A stretch of 64,000 nt of DNA from positions 240,215,994 through 240,279,993 of the forward strand of contig NC_066584.1 of assembly GCF_024323335.1 (NCBI RefSeq), in the 5' to 3' direction. The position numbers and the translations under genes are program-made. Under the pieces are notes generated by a model, which was not told the DNA's origin, made no database searches, and worked only from the letters and a program-made list of their open reading frames with translations. The stretch is from Lathyrus oleraceus. Lineage: Eukaryota; Streptophyta; Magnoliopsida; Fabales; Fabaceae. This document shows, in pieces, positions 11,565-21,951 of this stretch (position 1 is the first letter of the stretch; each line of letters opens with the position of its first letter).

Positions 11565-12104
11565 CCCAGTAACCGGTAATACCTCATTCTGTCGTTTCCT
11601 CAGATGAGCCCTCTTTGGACATTCCCCAGCGAGGTCCCTTAGTGGATTTTCCCCATCTGAGTCCGAATTTTCATCCGAGCTATCCCTTAGGGATAATTTT
11701 TGCTGTATTGGCATATTCCCCAATACATGCATCTTTGCGTCAGCTCGAGTCTTTCCATTGATTTATTTTCATGGAATTCCTCTCGTGTCTCCCAGCAAAT
11801 CTCAAGTCGTGACCTGCTCACGCATTTTATTCCCTTTCTTATCCCCATAAGAATCCCCCAGAGTCTCTGTCCCATTTATGAGTGTATTACTCATATGGAT
11901 TTTCAGTGTCCTCTGATTTCTTTTCTTCTTTGTGGACACATATCTCCTCAGAGTATTACCTTGTTGCATACATACATTTGCATCATGAGGTCTCTTAGGG
12001 ACCAAAATTCGTCTCTTTGTTTTTCTTTAAGCCCATTCTACCTCGTCGAGATGAAGATTTTAACCTTCATATCTCCGGCTAGAATGAACTTAAATAGGGG
12101 CATC

Positions 12105-14502
12105 TGTAAGACCCCAATTTTGACCCTAAGATCCCTCATGGCATCATAACATTGCATTTTGCATCTTGCCTCAAGGATCATAAGCATCTTGGCTCTTACC
12201 CTAGGGTGGGAACCTTTTTGAGTAGGTTGAGATCACCAAGCATGCTTGAATTGTATATTATTTCTTTTCTTATTTTTACTAACCAAAAGCACAAAAATAT
12301 GTCACTAACATCTTTTGTTTGTAGCTTGAGCAGTCACAAGATCCAAAGCTTCTAGGAGATCCTAGGTGCATTGATATGGTCAAGGGAAGATGAAAGCAAG
12401 AATGGCAATGGTTCCCAAAGCTCTCATACATCAAATATGCCTCCCAGGTATCTCAATTCATCATTTTGATCAAAGCAAACCAAAGGGTTTGAGGTTTGTT
12501 TCCCAAGGAAACCCTAATTCATTTGTTCATCAACTGTGCCTTGCTCTTGAAGCAACCTCAGTCTTTGATCAAATTAAATCAAGGGTAGTTCTTCCATTCA
12601 TAATTTCATGCATATTTGAACTTATTTGAGTGTCCTCAATCATCAATTCATCAAGATATGAGGTGTAGACTTGAGAAGTTGATCAGTCAATTCATCTGAC
12701 TATTTTGAAGTACATTGAGACCTAATGTTTAATATGTTTGTCAAATGAAAATGACCCCAAGAGAAAACATGTTCTGAAGAACCATATGACCCCAATTTCA
12801 TTGATTGATTTTAGATCTAAAGTTCCTTAGCCTTGCTCTCCTTAATCCATAGATCACACTGCAAGCTTAATCACCAAGAAATCATGCTCTCAAACTCTAC
12901 AAATCAGAGGTTTATTTCAAATTTTATTTTCTTCGAATCTGCTCATATATTGCTTGTTTCTTGCTATTGCTGTGTTGTCTGAAGTCCTCTACATAGAGGC
13001 AATCATTTAGAGTTTTGACCTTCGCCGGAAGTAGGCCGGAGAAGATGGTGGTGCATACCACCGTCCAGTCTCCAGATTAAATCTGAGCCATGCGTTTCTA
13101 TTTCTAGATTTGATCATAGCCGTCCAATGATATGAATTATTTAAAGCCCATGTGTGATGCATTCACTAAGGAACGTGGTAGGCGCGCATGTGTGAGCCAT
13201 GTGATTTTCCAGCTCAATTAATGAGCTCTGCATCCAACGCTCCATGATTTTTCACATTTTTATTTTCTGATTTTTATTTTCTTTTTATTTCTTTAATTCC
13301 ATTTCATTTCAAAAATTCATATCTCTTTCATTATTGGTCCAAAAAATGTGAGACCAATTGCACTTTTCTTCTTTTAATTACTAGTTTCTAAAAATGATTT
13401 TTAATATTTTTTATTTTATCATTTGATATTTTTTAGGAATTTTCTCTTTTTTGCTTATTTTTAATTCATTTTAAATAGTTTTTGATATTCAAAAATTACA
13501 AAAATATTTTTCCAACCTCTTTGAATGATGATAGATCTATGAAAAATAGTCTCATCAATTTATTAATTGATTTGAGATTTATTTGAGATTTTAATTCAAT
13601 TAGGTTATTTTTATGCATTTTTAATTGATTAAAAATAGTTTCTGACTTCTAAAAATGTTGAAATTTTTTGTCAAACTTTATTTGACCTTGTTGAACTTAG
13701 GATAATTCACTTGGACTTTTCAAAGTTGATTTGAAGTGAATTTGAAGTTTGACCTTTCTTTATTATTTTAATTCAAGTATTATTTTACTTTTGAAAAATA
13801 CCAAAAATATTTTATTTGTTTCTTGACTTCTAATCTTCATTTTGCTTCTGTTTACTATTGTTTGACCTTGATCTTCATTTTATTTATTTATTTCCATTAA
13901 TGTACTTTAATATTCATCTTCTTCTTCTTCTTCTTCTTTTTCTTTTTTGATCAATGAGTTAAAGATTGGTGGTTAGCCTTGATACATGGGAGGTTTAACC
14001 TTCCTTGATTCAAATCTAATTCAACTTGATCATGGATCAAGTGAATGGCTTAGCATTAAGGATAGGTTGCTTCGTAATCAAGCAAAGAACCTAAATCAAT
14101 ACAAGATCATTTCTCATCTTCTTTTGGCATGGCAAGTTGTAGGAGCTTGATTCACTAATCAAGATCTCTAACTTGTGTTGTTGCCTACATTATTATTGAC
14201 CGGCCTCAGATAGTTATGACTTCTACATAAGTCCAATTACGATTGCTTAACATAGCGCTAAATTGCCTTATGGCACACTAATACTAACCATTAACCATTA
14301 ACATTTAATTATTGCACTTTACATTTATGCAATTTACTATTCTTGTACATATTATTCATTTGCTTTTTTCCTTTGCTCGTTTGAGCACATGTTTATGTTA
14401 ATGCAATTTGCCTTTTGCTCACTTGAGCACATAATTGTGTATATACTTTTGTGCTTGTGTTTTGTTTGATTGTTGTGAACCAAATGCCAAAATGGACAAA
14501 AG
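12105..14502 (+). repeat. Element A LTR, first segment
   Basis: Starts TGTAAGACCCCAATTTTGAC as in element B. Mostly AT-rich noncoding DNA with a (CTT)n stretch at about 13917-13937. The conserved phrase CCTCAGATAGTTATGACTTC near 14202 matches B near 46670. Bases 14083-14502 are repeated exactly at 37167-37586. Confidence 0.85.
14083..14502 (+). repeat. 420-bp direct duplication, left copy
   Basis: Runs from CAAAGAACCTAAATCAATAC to GCCAAAATGGACAAAAG and is, by eye, identical base for base to 37167-37586. The two copies flank the CACTA element. The left copy ends abruptly against internal CACTA subterminal repeats, whereas the right copy begins just after a proper CACTA terminus. It is part of the LTR of element A and not part of the transposon. 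Confidence 0.95.
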
Positions 14503-14825
14503 AAAGCGCTGTCTAAGGTTAAAATTAAAATGAAGCGCTGAAAATGTTCCAAGGAAATAAGGAAAGCGCTGTATAAGGGGGGGTCTTAGACAGCGCTTTT
14601 TAAAAGCGCTGTCTAAGACCCCCCCTTAGACAGCGCTTTTAGAAAGCGCTTTTAAATATAGACCTTAGACAGCGCTTTTGATAAAGCGCTGTCTAAAGTC
14701 TTTAAATTTTAAAAAAAAATTAAAACCAAAAGCGCTGTCTAAGGGGGGGTTTAGAAAGCGCTTTGGAAAGCGCTGTCTAAGGCATACCTTAGAAAGCGCT
14801 TTCCACAAAAGCGCTGTCTAAGGTC
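14503..14825 (+). repeat. CACTA left subterminal repeat array
   Basis: About ten copies of AGCGCTGTCTAAGG or its complement, several as head-to-head pairs forming long inverted repeats (for example 14578-14632 with G7 and C7 runs). In CACTA elements such subterminal repeats are the binding sites of the element's DNA-binding protein (TNPA in maize Spm). The true end beyond this array is missing. Confidence 0.85.
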
Positions 14826-14839
14826 TAATTAAAATAAAA

Positions 14840-15445
14840 TTTCAGGATTGTATTTTCGTTCTCAGTACGTATTTTTGTTTTCCCTCTTCTTCACTCACCT
14901 CTCAGACACCCAAAACACATTTTTCCAGCGCAACGTTCGAAAACCCTATTCACCTCCGCCGTCACCCAAACAAGCGACCGCCACCGTTTCCGCCACCGTT
15001 TCCGCCACCGCACTCCTCATCTCAACAATCTCAACAATCTCAACAATCTAAACCCTATTTTGTGTGTACTGTATTCCATTGTTTTACACTGTTCCTGTTT
15101 TACCTGCAATGTTCCATTGTTTACTGTATGTTTTAATATCATTATATATTGTTCAGGCCAACGCCAAGGCAAAGTTTGACGAAACTGTTGAAGCACATAT
15201 AAAACCGGGCAGAAATTCCAAGCGAACAGAACAGGTATGTTTCAAGATACTTCTTTTTATTTTTTATGTTTTTCTTGTGTTGTGTGTTTTTTTTCTGAGC
15301 ATATAAAATGCATGTACTCAGGTGGCATATAAGATGTTTTTCTTTGTCTGTACTATATATATTTATATACTCACCAATGCCTACTACAACACGTATGATT
15401 ACTCTTTACAGGAAAAAATGACTCAAAAACACATGAATTTGTAAG
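14840..15445 (+). pseudogene. Possible captured host-gene fragment with an RPL1-like exon
   Basis: A 78-bp segment at 15157-15234 is bounded by a 3' splice site (TTGTTCAG|) and a 5' splice site (ACAG|GTATGT) and is fully open in phase. It includes AKFDETVEAHIK, which resembles the start of bacterial/organellar ribosomal protein L1. Upstream, 14849-15055 looks like a 5' exon with CCGCCACCGTTT and CTCAACAAT short repeats. Downstream, 15411-15439 could be another small exon. The piece lies between the CACTA subterminal array and the transposase, where captured gene fragments are often found. The family call rests on about 12 residues. It could instead be a leader exon of the transposon's own gene. 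Confidence 0.35.
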
Positions 15446-15651
15446 AATATGTTACTGTTTGCTCAGAATTGTTGCATCATACTAGTAACTCTTGCACCCG
15501 TTCAAAACTTAGGGGATTTGTACCTATGTTCATGCATTATTAGAAGAGTTTGAGAGAGTAATAATAGCACCAAAAAATTCAACTAAAACAGACAAATTAA
15601 TAGTTATAGTCTTAGGTTTTTGCTTGTAAATCATGATTTGTCGGTAATACA

Positions 15652-17431
15652 TGATCGCTCGACTGTGTGAGTCGAGAATGGGATACAAACTGCAAGTGCA
15701 CAGTTCTATCGCGTAGTTTTAAAAGATATCGATCCCACAGGGACCTATGAATCGATGTACCGTTATCTAAGGTTACTATGTAAATCTAAGGTGAAAATGT
15801 TTGATTGTTTGGGGAAAGGAGCTAAGAGCTAAACTAAGATCTAGATTAAATATTAATAAAACGGATATCGGTATGTAGTTCGTCAAAACTAGGGAATCAA
15901 TTCCTTGTCGGTCTCTCGGTTTTAAAATAAATCGTTTCGACTAACTTTATTGGTTAAAGGTTTTATCTCAAACTCTCGCTCTGTTGAAGAAACCATGATC
16001 TTATGTTAATGTTGCTGTCACTTATAATTAAGTCAAAAATCATATTTTGAAAACAATAAAGTTGCAGAAACTCTTTTAAGAAAATACTGACCGTTTTAAA
16101 CACCCTTATCTCAAACTTTCGCTCTGTTGACTTAGGTTATACAATTAAATCTAAATGCTTAACTCTCGTCCTCACATTCAATCTTTAAAAATACTTTTTG
16201 GAAAAAGGTCAGAATTTAATTAATTCTAAAACTTGCTCTCGCCCTGAGATAGATTTAATGACTAACTTACACTGTCCAGTTAAAACCTCAAACTCTCGCT
16301 CTGTTGGTTTCAACTTCTTTATGTCTTTTACTTTTGTAAAAATCTTGTTATTAAACCTGTAAGTTAAGACCATAAAAAGATTGATTCTAATTTTAAGTTT
16401 GAATAGACCGACTTAGTTTTGATCCCTCTTTCTGCTTACTTTACATACCGATACCTAGGCAAATTAGCCAGACATGCTAAATAAATAAGAATCTATATCA
16501 TGCATAAACAGACTCATTCCAGGCATGCAATGTAAATAAACAGTAGAATAAAACATTAAAAATTAAATAGCTATTAAAGAACCTGAATGCGTAATACAAT
16601 GGTCTTTGAACACTCCTCCACAAGCCGGTAGGATTTGTTCTTCGATTCTTCAATTAAACGGTAAATTAAATCAAGGAAATAAAAAAACTCGAATATAACG
16701 TAAGGTTAAATCCGGTATAAAGTTGCCCAGTAGTTTCCGGTGTAGAAACTACTACGCGAAAAATATCTAAAAGCTAAGAACGGGGAAAATAAATTGCAAG
16801 GGAAAAAGAAAACAAAGCTTGCAAAATAAAATAAATAAAGTGGACGATGCTGGAAAGGAAGAAAAATAGGCAAAGGCGTGAAAAATAAATTTGGCAGAGC
16901 TTCCGCAAAACTGAGCGTGCAAAAACTCTGTGTTCTTTTGGTTTGTGAGATGGCTATTTATAATAGCCTTGGTAGCAGCATTCCGTTTCTCCCATTCTTC
17001 AGCGTGGCTATATCCACGGCGTGCATATAGGAGACCAACTCCTTAACGTTATTCTTCAAGTCCTTCTGAGGGCGATACTTGCGCCACAAAGGTAGTGGGG
17101 TTGTGTGACGTTCGTCACACCATGTGTGACGTCCGTCACAAAGCTACTTCGCGTGACGCTCGTCACGCGTCCTGTGACGTCCGTCACAGGCACAGCATTG
17201 GTGACTTGTGCGCTTTGGGCTGGGCTTTGGCCTTTGGTTTCTTTTCTCTCCTTTTTGTTGCTTTTTACACCTCCTTTTCTTCCCTTTTTCACTTTTGCTT
17301 CAAAATGGGTACCTGATGTAAATAGAAAAGAAATACTGCATAATATCTGATGAAATGGGATAAATTAGCGTAAATGATAAAATAATTTAATTGAATTAAG
17401 TCTTAAAAAGCGATATAATTTCGTGTTATCA
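15652..17431 (-). repeat. Athila 3' LTR
   Basis: On the minus strand it starts TGATAACACGAAATTATATC and ends GTCGAGCGATCA. It carries a TATA box inside an inverted repeat (16952-16968) and four GTGACGYYCGTCAC palindromes (17105-17187). Nearly identical to 27497-29278: position 15745 is C against T at 27590, plus a T4/T5 and an A5/A6 run difference. Confidence 0.96.
16952..17187 (-). promoter_or_regulatory. Athila LTR promoter: TATA box and palindrome array
   Basis: TATAAATA (reverse complement of 16955-16962) sits inside the inverted repeat GGCTAT-N5-ATAGCC. Upstream on the minus strand are four copies of the 14-bp palindrome GTGACGYYCGTCAC at 17105, 17126, 17153 and 17174. Each copy contains two inverted TGACG cores, the element recognised by plant TGA-type bZIP factors. 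Binding is inferred and not shown. The same array is at 28952-29034 in the 5' LTR, which drives genomic RNA. Confidence 0.65.
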
Positions 17432-17447
17432 AACTCCCCCATACTTA
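17432..17447 (-). promoter_or_regulatory. Athila polypurine tract
   Basis: On the minus strand AAGTATGGGGGAGTT lies directly before the 3' LTR start TGATAACA. This is the typical Athila plus-strand primer, preceded by GAGGACAAGC. Confidence 0.85.
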
Positions 17448-18467
17448 AATCTTTGCTTGTCCTCAAGCAAAATTCAGTATAGAACTTATTAAAAGTTTTA
17501 GCCGGATGAAATTTTAAAGCACACATCAATTCGTACTAGGTTGCCAATGGATTTTTGTTTAGGAGGACTTGAGTTTAATCTTGACATCAACAACTACCGT
17601 CACAACTTAGATAACCCTACCTTATGCCAATCAGTTCAAGTACCCTATGATAGCTATCCTGGTTCCTTTAGTCTTATTTTGCCCGTTTTCATTCTAGTGA
17701 AATCACATTAAGCCCTTTATCCTTTCGCGCACATAGTGGAGTAACCGGTTAGTGACTATGATCCGCTTTTAGCTAGAAGTTCTGGTACATAAGTCGGATA
17801 ACTTCATTATTCAGTCCATTGCAAATTGCGGGGGATCGAACCGTAGTCCGCCCTACCAAGTTCAGTACCAGATTCCTACTGAACCAATTCATAATGGATC
17901 TTTCGTATTGTGCTTTTGCATGATCTGCAACCTTTAGATTAAATGATCTGGTAAGGATCACCTAGTTTAATTTTCTTAGGTTACTTTGGGGATCATTCAC
18001 TTATATTCATCGGCTCTCCACGTAGTTTGCTATTAAGATGGTGCTGACTTCTGTATAAACTACTTGGGGTTGCCATAGAACTAAAAGTTCAAGGAGTTCG
18101 GTATAATAGGTACTTATCCTGATCTAACATATTGAGGTTCTCAGAGCGTTGTTATGGTAATGATTTTGTTTTGATTTCACTCAAATTTTATAAAGTAGGC
18201 GACCTTTATACTTATTGGGTGTGTTAAAATTTTTGTTATGGCTCAAGAAAGTTGAGGGAAATAGATAATAGAAACTTTTTCACCTTAAGGACTTAACTTA
18301 AAAAAATATTTTGTTTTTATAAGGAAATAACAATGAAAAGGGAGAGTACAAACTTGAAACAAAGATGAGAATGGAAAGAATAATTTCCCCCCCATACTTG
18401 AACTAAACATTGTCCTCGATGTTTGAAGGGAAAGTAATACAAAATGGAAAGAAAAAGAAAAATACAA
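17448..18467 (-). other. Athila 3' noncoding region with a second polypurine-like tract
   Basis: About 1 kb without a gene between the end of the second env-like region and the polypurine tract. At its upstream end (18387-18425) the minus strand reads GAGGACAATG...AAGTATGGGGGGG, closely resembling the true primer region 0.95 kb further on (17432-17460). This may be a leftover from an earlier element end. Confidence 0.6.
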
Positions 18468-19768
18468 CTAAGGCTGCCTTCCACCTCTGGTTCTTGGTCC
18501 TGGTGATCTTTGACGTATGTCTAAGCTGTCGAATCTGCTAAACAACTCAGTAAACCGCTGGTCGGTTATGGCATTCCGAGCATCCTGTTGCTGTTGCATT
18601 TGACGCATCATCTGCATCATATCTGCATTCTGTGCCTGCATTCCATCGATAGCATCCATAATGTCATCGTTGGTCGCAGGCCTTCGTCGTCGACGACGTT
18701 GGGAGGATGGGCCGGCTGCATTACTGGAAGGGTTGAGCGGGACTGACGGTTGTGTTGGCGGATGATCACCTTGTTCCATTTCTTCAAACTCATCTGTTTG
18801 CTGGTTTGTTTGTGAAGGTTCGGTGGTTTCAGGAGCGCTAAGATCGTAGAGGTGGCGGTTCGGGTTTGTGACATCGGTTAGGGTGGTATTGGGTAGCACA
18901 ACACTTGGGACTGCTTGGTTGTTCACCATCAGATAATAGCCTCCGCCTACTCTGTTTTTAATCAGGCGGCTGGAGCGACAATAGCTGATATCCATAGACA
19001 GGGGTGGTAAGGATTCTAAAGTTTGGAGTTTATCCCCTAGGTTCAGGCCAAGTGCTATGGAGGTTATTAATCCACCAATTATGAATGGTTGCCGGCCTCT
19101 AGCACATAAGGTGCGGATATGATGAAGGAGAAAAGAGGCGGCGTTTACCGTAGTATCCGTTTCGAAAACGCACTGGAGGAAAAAGAGTTCTTTTGAGTTG
19201 ACCTTACTGTTGTTTGGTCTTCCAAAGAGTGTGTTTTGCAGGATACGGAGAAAATAGCGGATGGTGGGGTTATGGATGTGGGAGAGAAGGAGTTCTTCCC
19301 AGTTGTAGGTATTTATACCGGAAATTTTCTTAAAAAGGTCGAAAACTAGAACTGTGTTCCAGTTTGAGGTTGGGGGATTCTGGCATGGAGCAGACCTTCT
19401 GTGGGAAATTGTAGCATGGCACTCAATTGGCGTTGGGTTAGAGAGTACTCGGTGTTAAACATACGGAAGGTTGCTGTACCGGTTAGAAATTCACCTTCAC
19501 CGGCGGGAGTGGTGTAGTCGTAAGAACTTAGGAATTCTAAGGTTAGGGAAGGATAGGTGGGTTGGTTATGGGTGCAAAGGAAGGTTAAATCGGCTCTACG
19601 GAGCATCCACTCGATACCTTGGAGTAAGCCCAATTGTTGTAAACAAGTTAAATCGGGGTACCTGGTGGGAGCGACGCCTCGCTGTTGGAAGCGCTCGAAT
19701 TGCTCTTGCTGATAGTTGTCATCTCCGGATCGGAAGATGATATTTCCGAAATTTTGATTTCCCGCCAT
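18468..19768 (-). pseudogene. Second env-like (ATHILA family) coding region, frameshifted
   Basis: The ATG at 19768 lies in the context CATCACAATGGC, about 95 bp downstream of a TATA box. The frame runs to a stop at 19346 and continues in another frame, open to the stop at 18468, with the shift near a G5/C5 run at 19372-19376. Features are TLEFLSS and FRMFNTEYSL in the first half, and a Gln/Met-rich probable coiled coil (MQAQNADMMQMMRQMQ) with an RRRRRR cluster near the C-terminus. It matches the first env-like region (20416-21717) in architecture but is strongly diverged. ATHILA-type ORF3 proteins are often called env-like from position; no obvious signal peptide or membrane anchor was seen. 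Function unknown. Confidence 0.7.
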
Positions 19769-19863
19769 TGTGATGAATTTTTGAATGAGTGATTTGGAAA
19801 AGAAAAGAAGTGTATATTTGATATGAGAGAATTGTTTGTGGTGAAAGAAGGAAGTTTGGAGGG

Positions 19864-20092
19864 TATTTATAGGTAAAATGTGGGAGGTGAAAAGAAAGAG
19901 TGGTTGAAAAGTAATTAATTGTGGTAAATGAAAAATGAATGGGGAATGTAAAAAGGTAAGGGGTGTAACGTTCGTCTCCAACGGCTCCCTAACGTTCACA
20001 TATCTGAGAGGCGTTACGCTCGTCACAAAGCTGTGACGCTCGTAACAAGTACTAAGTGTGCCGTCCGTCATGGGTGGTGTGACGCTCGTCAC
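19864..20092 (-). promoter_or_regulatory. Internal promoter of the second env-like ORF
   Basis: Minus-strand TATAAATA at 19871-19864 precedes the ATG at 19768 by about 95 bp of CT-rich leader. Upstream (19970-20092) are exact and degenerate copies of the palindrome found in the LTR: GTGACGCTCGTCAC at 20079-20092 is exact and others such as GTTACGCTCGTCAC near 20012-20025 are imperfect. This is the same TATA-plus-array arrangement as in the LTR. It suggests independent transcription of this ORF. Confidence 0.6.
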
Positions 20093-20415
20093 ACTTCCTT
20101 TTTGGAAAGGCTTAGTAGCGCTTCACAGAATCACTTGGTAGCGTAATTTAATATTTTATTCTGCTTATGAACGTTTTAGTCTGTAGCTTAATTTAGTATG
20201 CATGCTTACTTGCTTTGTATAATAATAATAATAAGTAATAACAGTAGAGCATAATAGGCATTGCAAAATAAATTAACTAAAACAGCTTCAACAAAAAGGA
20301 TCATAATGTATTACAGGAAGGGAAAATAATAAAATGAAATAGAAATAAACATGAATTCAAATAACATTAATGAAAAAATCTAGCCTAAAACTAAATAACT
20401 TAGAAAGAAAAATAA
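20093..20415 (-). other. Noncoding spacer between the two env-like regions
   Basis: AT-rich DNA with a short ATA/AAT microsatellite near 20219-20236. No ORF, polypurine tract or LTR-like terminus seen. Confidence 0.6.
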
Positions 20416-21717
20416 CTAAATTCCATCTATCTTCGGATCTCTGGCCGGAGGAGTAAAAGAGTTAACATGATGCCGTAACATACGTAACTGACTTGCCGTA
20501 CTGCTCATGTGTTCTAGGACTGCAAGTCTCAAGCTGTGGAAATCTTCCCTGAGGGCGTTTTGTTCTGACATCAAAGCTTCAATGACGGTTTTAATATCTG
20601 TTCCTGGCATATGATGTCGGAGATCAGGCATGGCTGATTCTTCGGTCAGGACGGGCTGAGGAGGAGGATCAATGTCATGGTAGCCGGATGGAGTCTGAGG
20701 GTCAGATTCAGCAAGAGAGATATGGTCAACATAATGCTCATAGTCATCACAAATCTCATAATCCTGGATGGATTCAGTGGATCCAGCAGGAGTTGGGGTT
20801 TCATTCAGGTTATAGAGCCAGTTCCTTTGGTTATGAACACTAGTCCTAGGATCGGGCAGGGTGAATAGGCAGAGAACCTGGTTATCAATAACAAGCTCAA
20901 ACTCATCAGACCCTATGTTTGCTATAAACATAGTGTTGAAGAGGAAAGGTATACTCATAGTGGTAATGCCACAAAAGGGTTCAGGTCAAGCATAGGCTGA
21001 CGTAGTCCAATAGCATTACCTATCATAGTTATCAGGCCGCCTATTCTAATGGGTGCTCTCTCATCCTGGATAAGGTGGTCCAAATTAGCTAACATAAAAG
21101 TAGCACCGTTTACTGGACGGTTCTGGGAAGCACAAAATATGATGAAGAGTTCATCACGTGAAACTGAAGTACTATTTGGCTTCTCCCCATAAAGTGTGGG
21201 TCAGGATCTTATGGAAATAGCGAAAAGTCGGGTTATGTATGTTTCCAGAGAGAAACTCATGTTCTTCGGGCTCATCATTTCCAGTCAGCTTACCCCAAAA
21301 GTGTTCAAGCTCTCTATATTCAAGAAGTTCTTCCTGGCTTATAGTGAATGTATCAAAGGAGGTAGGAAAAACCAAAAGGTTGGTGAAGTCTCTAGTATTA
21401 AATTGGTACTCCATATTGAACATTCTGAACTGGATAAAACCTCTGGTAATTCCTTTTCCATGGCTAGGTAGATAGATTAATGAACTAAGGAATTCTAATG
21501 TGAGCCTCCGGTAGGTGGTGAAAGGTCTCAGAATAGGGGAGGTCTCCCATCCTATCTGATTCAGCAAAAACAGGACACTCTGTCTCAGTCCAAGGGCAGT
21601 CATAGCCCAATCATCAGCATATAAACTAGGTAGCATCTCTCTAGTGGCTAGTTCTTCAAACCTTCGTTTCTGAGCCATTCCTCTGAACTTGATACCCATA
21701 CGGTCAAAATGTCCCAT
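20416..21717 (-). pseudogene. First env-like (ATHILA family) coding region, frameshifted
   Basis: The frame opens at 21717 (M at 21717, or a second Met at 21678), runs to a stop at 21172, and resumes in another frame to a stop at 20416. The shift lies near a C4/G4 run at 21185-21188. Shared landmarks with the second region are LTLEFLSS, FRMFNMEYQF, NPTFRYF, and a downstream acidic linker followed by a probable helical C-terminus (LRLAVLEHMSSTASQLRM). It occupies the usual ORF3 position just after integrase. It resembles the Arabidopsis ATHILA ORF family; its role in the element is not established. Confidence 0.7.
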
Positions 21718-21951
21718 CTGGTTAGTGTTAACTAGAGAAAAGAAAACATGAGTTTAAGTCAGGATTTGGCCAAATGCCGAAAGAAGAAAAGAATTATTAT
21801 TATTATATATAGATATATATATATTTTTTTTTTTGAATAAATCAATAATGAATATTAAATAGAAATTAAAAGAATAATTAAGAGAAAAATAGAGAAATGA
21901 TAATAATAATAAAATAATAAAATAACAGATTAATTTGTGGGTTGTCTCCCA

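Noticed and set aside
11349..11732. Minus-strand ORF of 127 codons spanning the C1 LTR end
   Set aside because: It crosses the LTR boundary into element A, has no recognisable domain and lies opposite sequence conserved as LTR DNA.
14840..15445. Functional ribosomal protein L1 gene
   Set aside because: At most one or two short exons are present, with divergence right after the conserved stretch, inside a transposon.
17056..17350. Overlapping ORFs on both strands in the Athila LTR (repeated at 28903-29197)
   Set aside because: They arise from the TGACG palindromes, which read as valine/threonine-rich repeats in either direction. They lie in LTR noncoding DNA upstream of the TATA box.
18468..21717. 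True viral envelope glycoproteins
   Set aside because: No clear signal peptide, cleavage site or membrane anchor is visible. The label env-like reflects position and family only.
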